From contig JAUXTQ010000033.1 in assembly GCA_030678995.1 (NCBI GenBank), positions 1-46,080 of the forward strand: 46,080 nt of DNA. The letters are read 5' to 3'. Source of the DNA: Caulobacter sp. (lineage in GTDB: Bacteria; Pseudomonadota; Alphaproteobacteria; Caulobacterales; Caulobacteraceae). The notes beneath the pieces are model-generated. The model was not told the origin of the DNA. It ran no database searches and saw only the letters and a program-made list of their open reading frames with translations. Below are positions 45,986 through 46,080 of the stretch, piece after piece. The translations under genes and the position numbers were made by a program. Positions within the stretch are counted from its first letter, which is position 1. Every line of letters begins with the position of its first letter.

Positions 45986-46080
45986 CTACAGCAACCTAGG
46001 CGGCGCGGCGGCTTGCGGGGCGGGCTTGCGCCCCGGCGCGCGGCGGGCGAGGGGCCGGCCCAGCAGGCGCTCGAGATCGG
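45986..46080 (-). CDS. C-terminal end of a probable DEAD-box RNA helicase (truncated)
   Basis: The minus strand is open from the window edge to a TAG at 45986, giving about 31 residues: DLERLLGRPLARRAPGRKPA and a short AP-rich tail. The (I/L)ExLxGRP(L/I)xR pattern is typical of the C-terminal tail of RhlE-type DEAD-box helicases, where it precedes a basic, low-complexity extension. Too little is present for certainty. Confidence 0.4.
   Translation of the reverse strand, partial: DLERLLGRPLARRAPGRKPAPQAAAPPRLL

Overview
The window is high-GC (roughly 65-70%) alphaproteobacterial chromosome. The order recA-alaS, the purC-purS-purQ / purL / bolA / grxD set, the DUF1476 ATPase zeta subunit beside purC, and promoter motifs of the Caulobacter housekeeping type (GCTATAGT-like -10) all fit Caulobacteraceae (Caulobacter, Phenylobacterium or Brevundimonas relatives). 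This placement is inferred from protein recognition and synteny; no database search was run. No phage, complete insertion sequence, CRISPR array, rRNA or tRNA gene was seen.

Layout. 1-3761: 3' end of recA, a repeat-rich gap and alaS. 3960-9726: a secreted DUF5694-like protein, an AraC regulator with an SMP-30-like secreted protein and a DUF1330 protein, a DUF2939 protein, a VOC protein and a DJ-1/PfpI protein. 9945-15297: GNAT acetyltransferase, icd, a hybrid histidine kinase, and a class A beta-lactamase lipoprotein. 15412-21256: trmJ, two tandem DUF1254 proteins, then a formaldehyde-detoxification operon (adhC, an unknown small gene, fghA). 21431-24188: FAD/NAD(P)-binding protein, an orphan ExbD-like protein and rpsD. 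24483-31118: grxD, bolA and thioesterase genes mixed with lipoproteins, a serine hydrolase, an M28 peptidase and a CinA-type amidase. 31123-40147: de novo purine synthesis (purL, purQ, purS, purC, purB) with a DUF4160/DUF2442 toxin-antitoxin-like pair, a cyclophilin, a membrane protein, the zeta subunit and a second serine hydrolase. 40179-46080: two MFS transporters, a GST, msrP-msrQ, a FliR-like fragment and the C-terminal end of a probable DEAD-box helicase.

The genes are mostly housekeeping. The unusual layer is the density of interspersed palindromic repeats. At least seven types occur: (i) paired hairpins starting GGGGACA, in three subfamilies; (ii) a roughly 145-bp hairpin element in four copies, one internally deleted, whose tips vary in a compensatory way; (iii) twin CTAGTG-ended palindromes at the end of recA; (iv) a 30-bp perfect inverted repeat before the thioesterase; (v) a 32-bp inverted repeat beside purB; (vi) a composite element after fghA; (vii) a composite element before alaS. 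Several of them supply or touch stop codons, ribosome-binding sites or starts of genes.

Other points worth a second look are: a base-composition mosaic covering the toxin-antitoxin-like pair and the last ~120 codons of purL; an aldo/keto-reductase-like protein without any catalytic residue lying between bolA and grxD; an ExbD-like protein whose proton-path aspartate is glycine; and a terminator-like hairpin in the purC leader.
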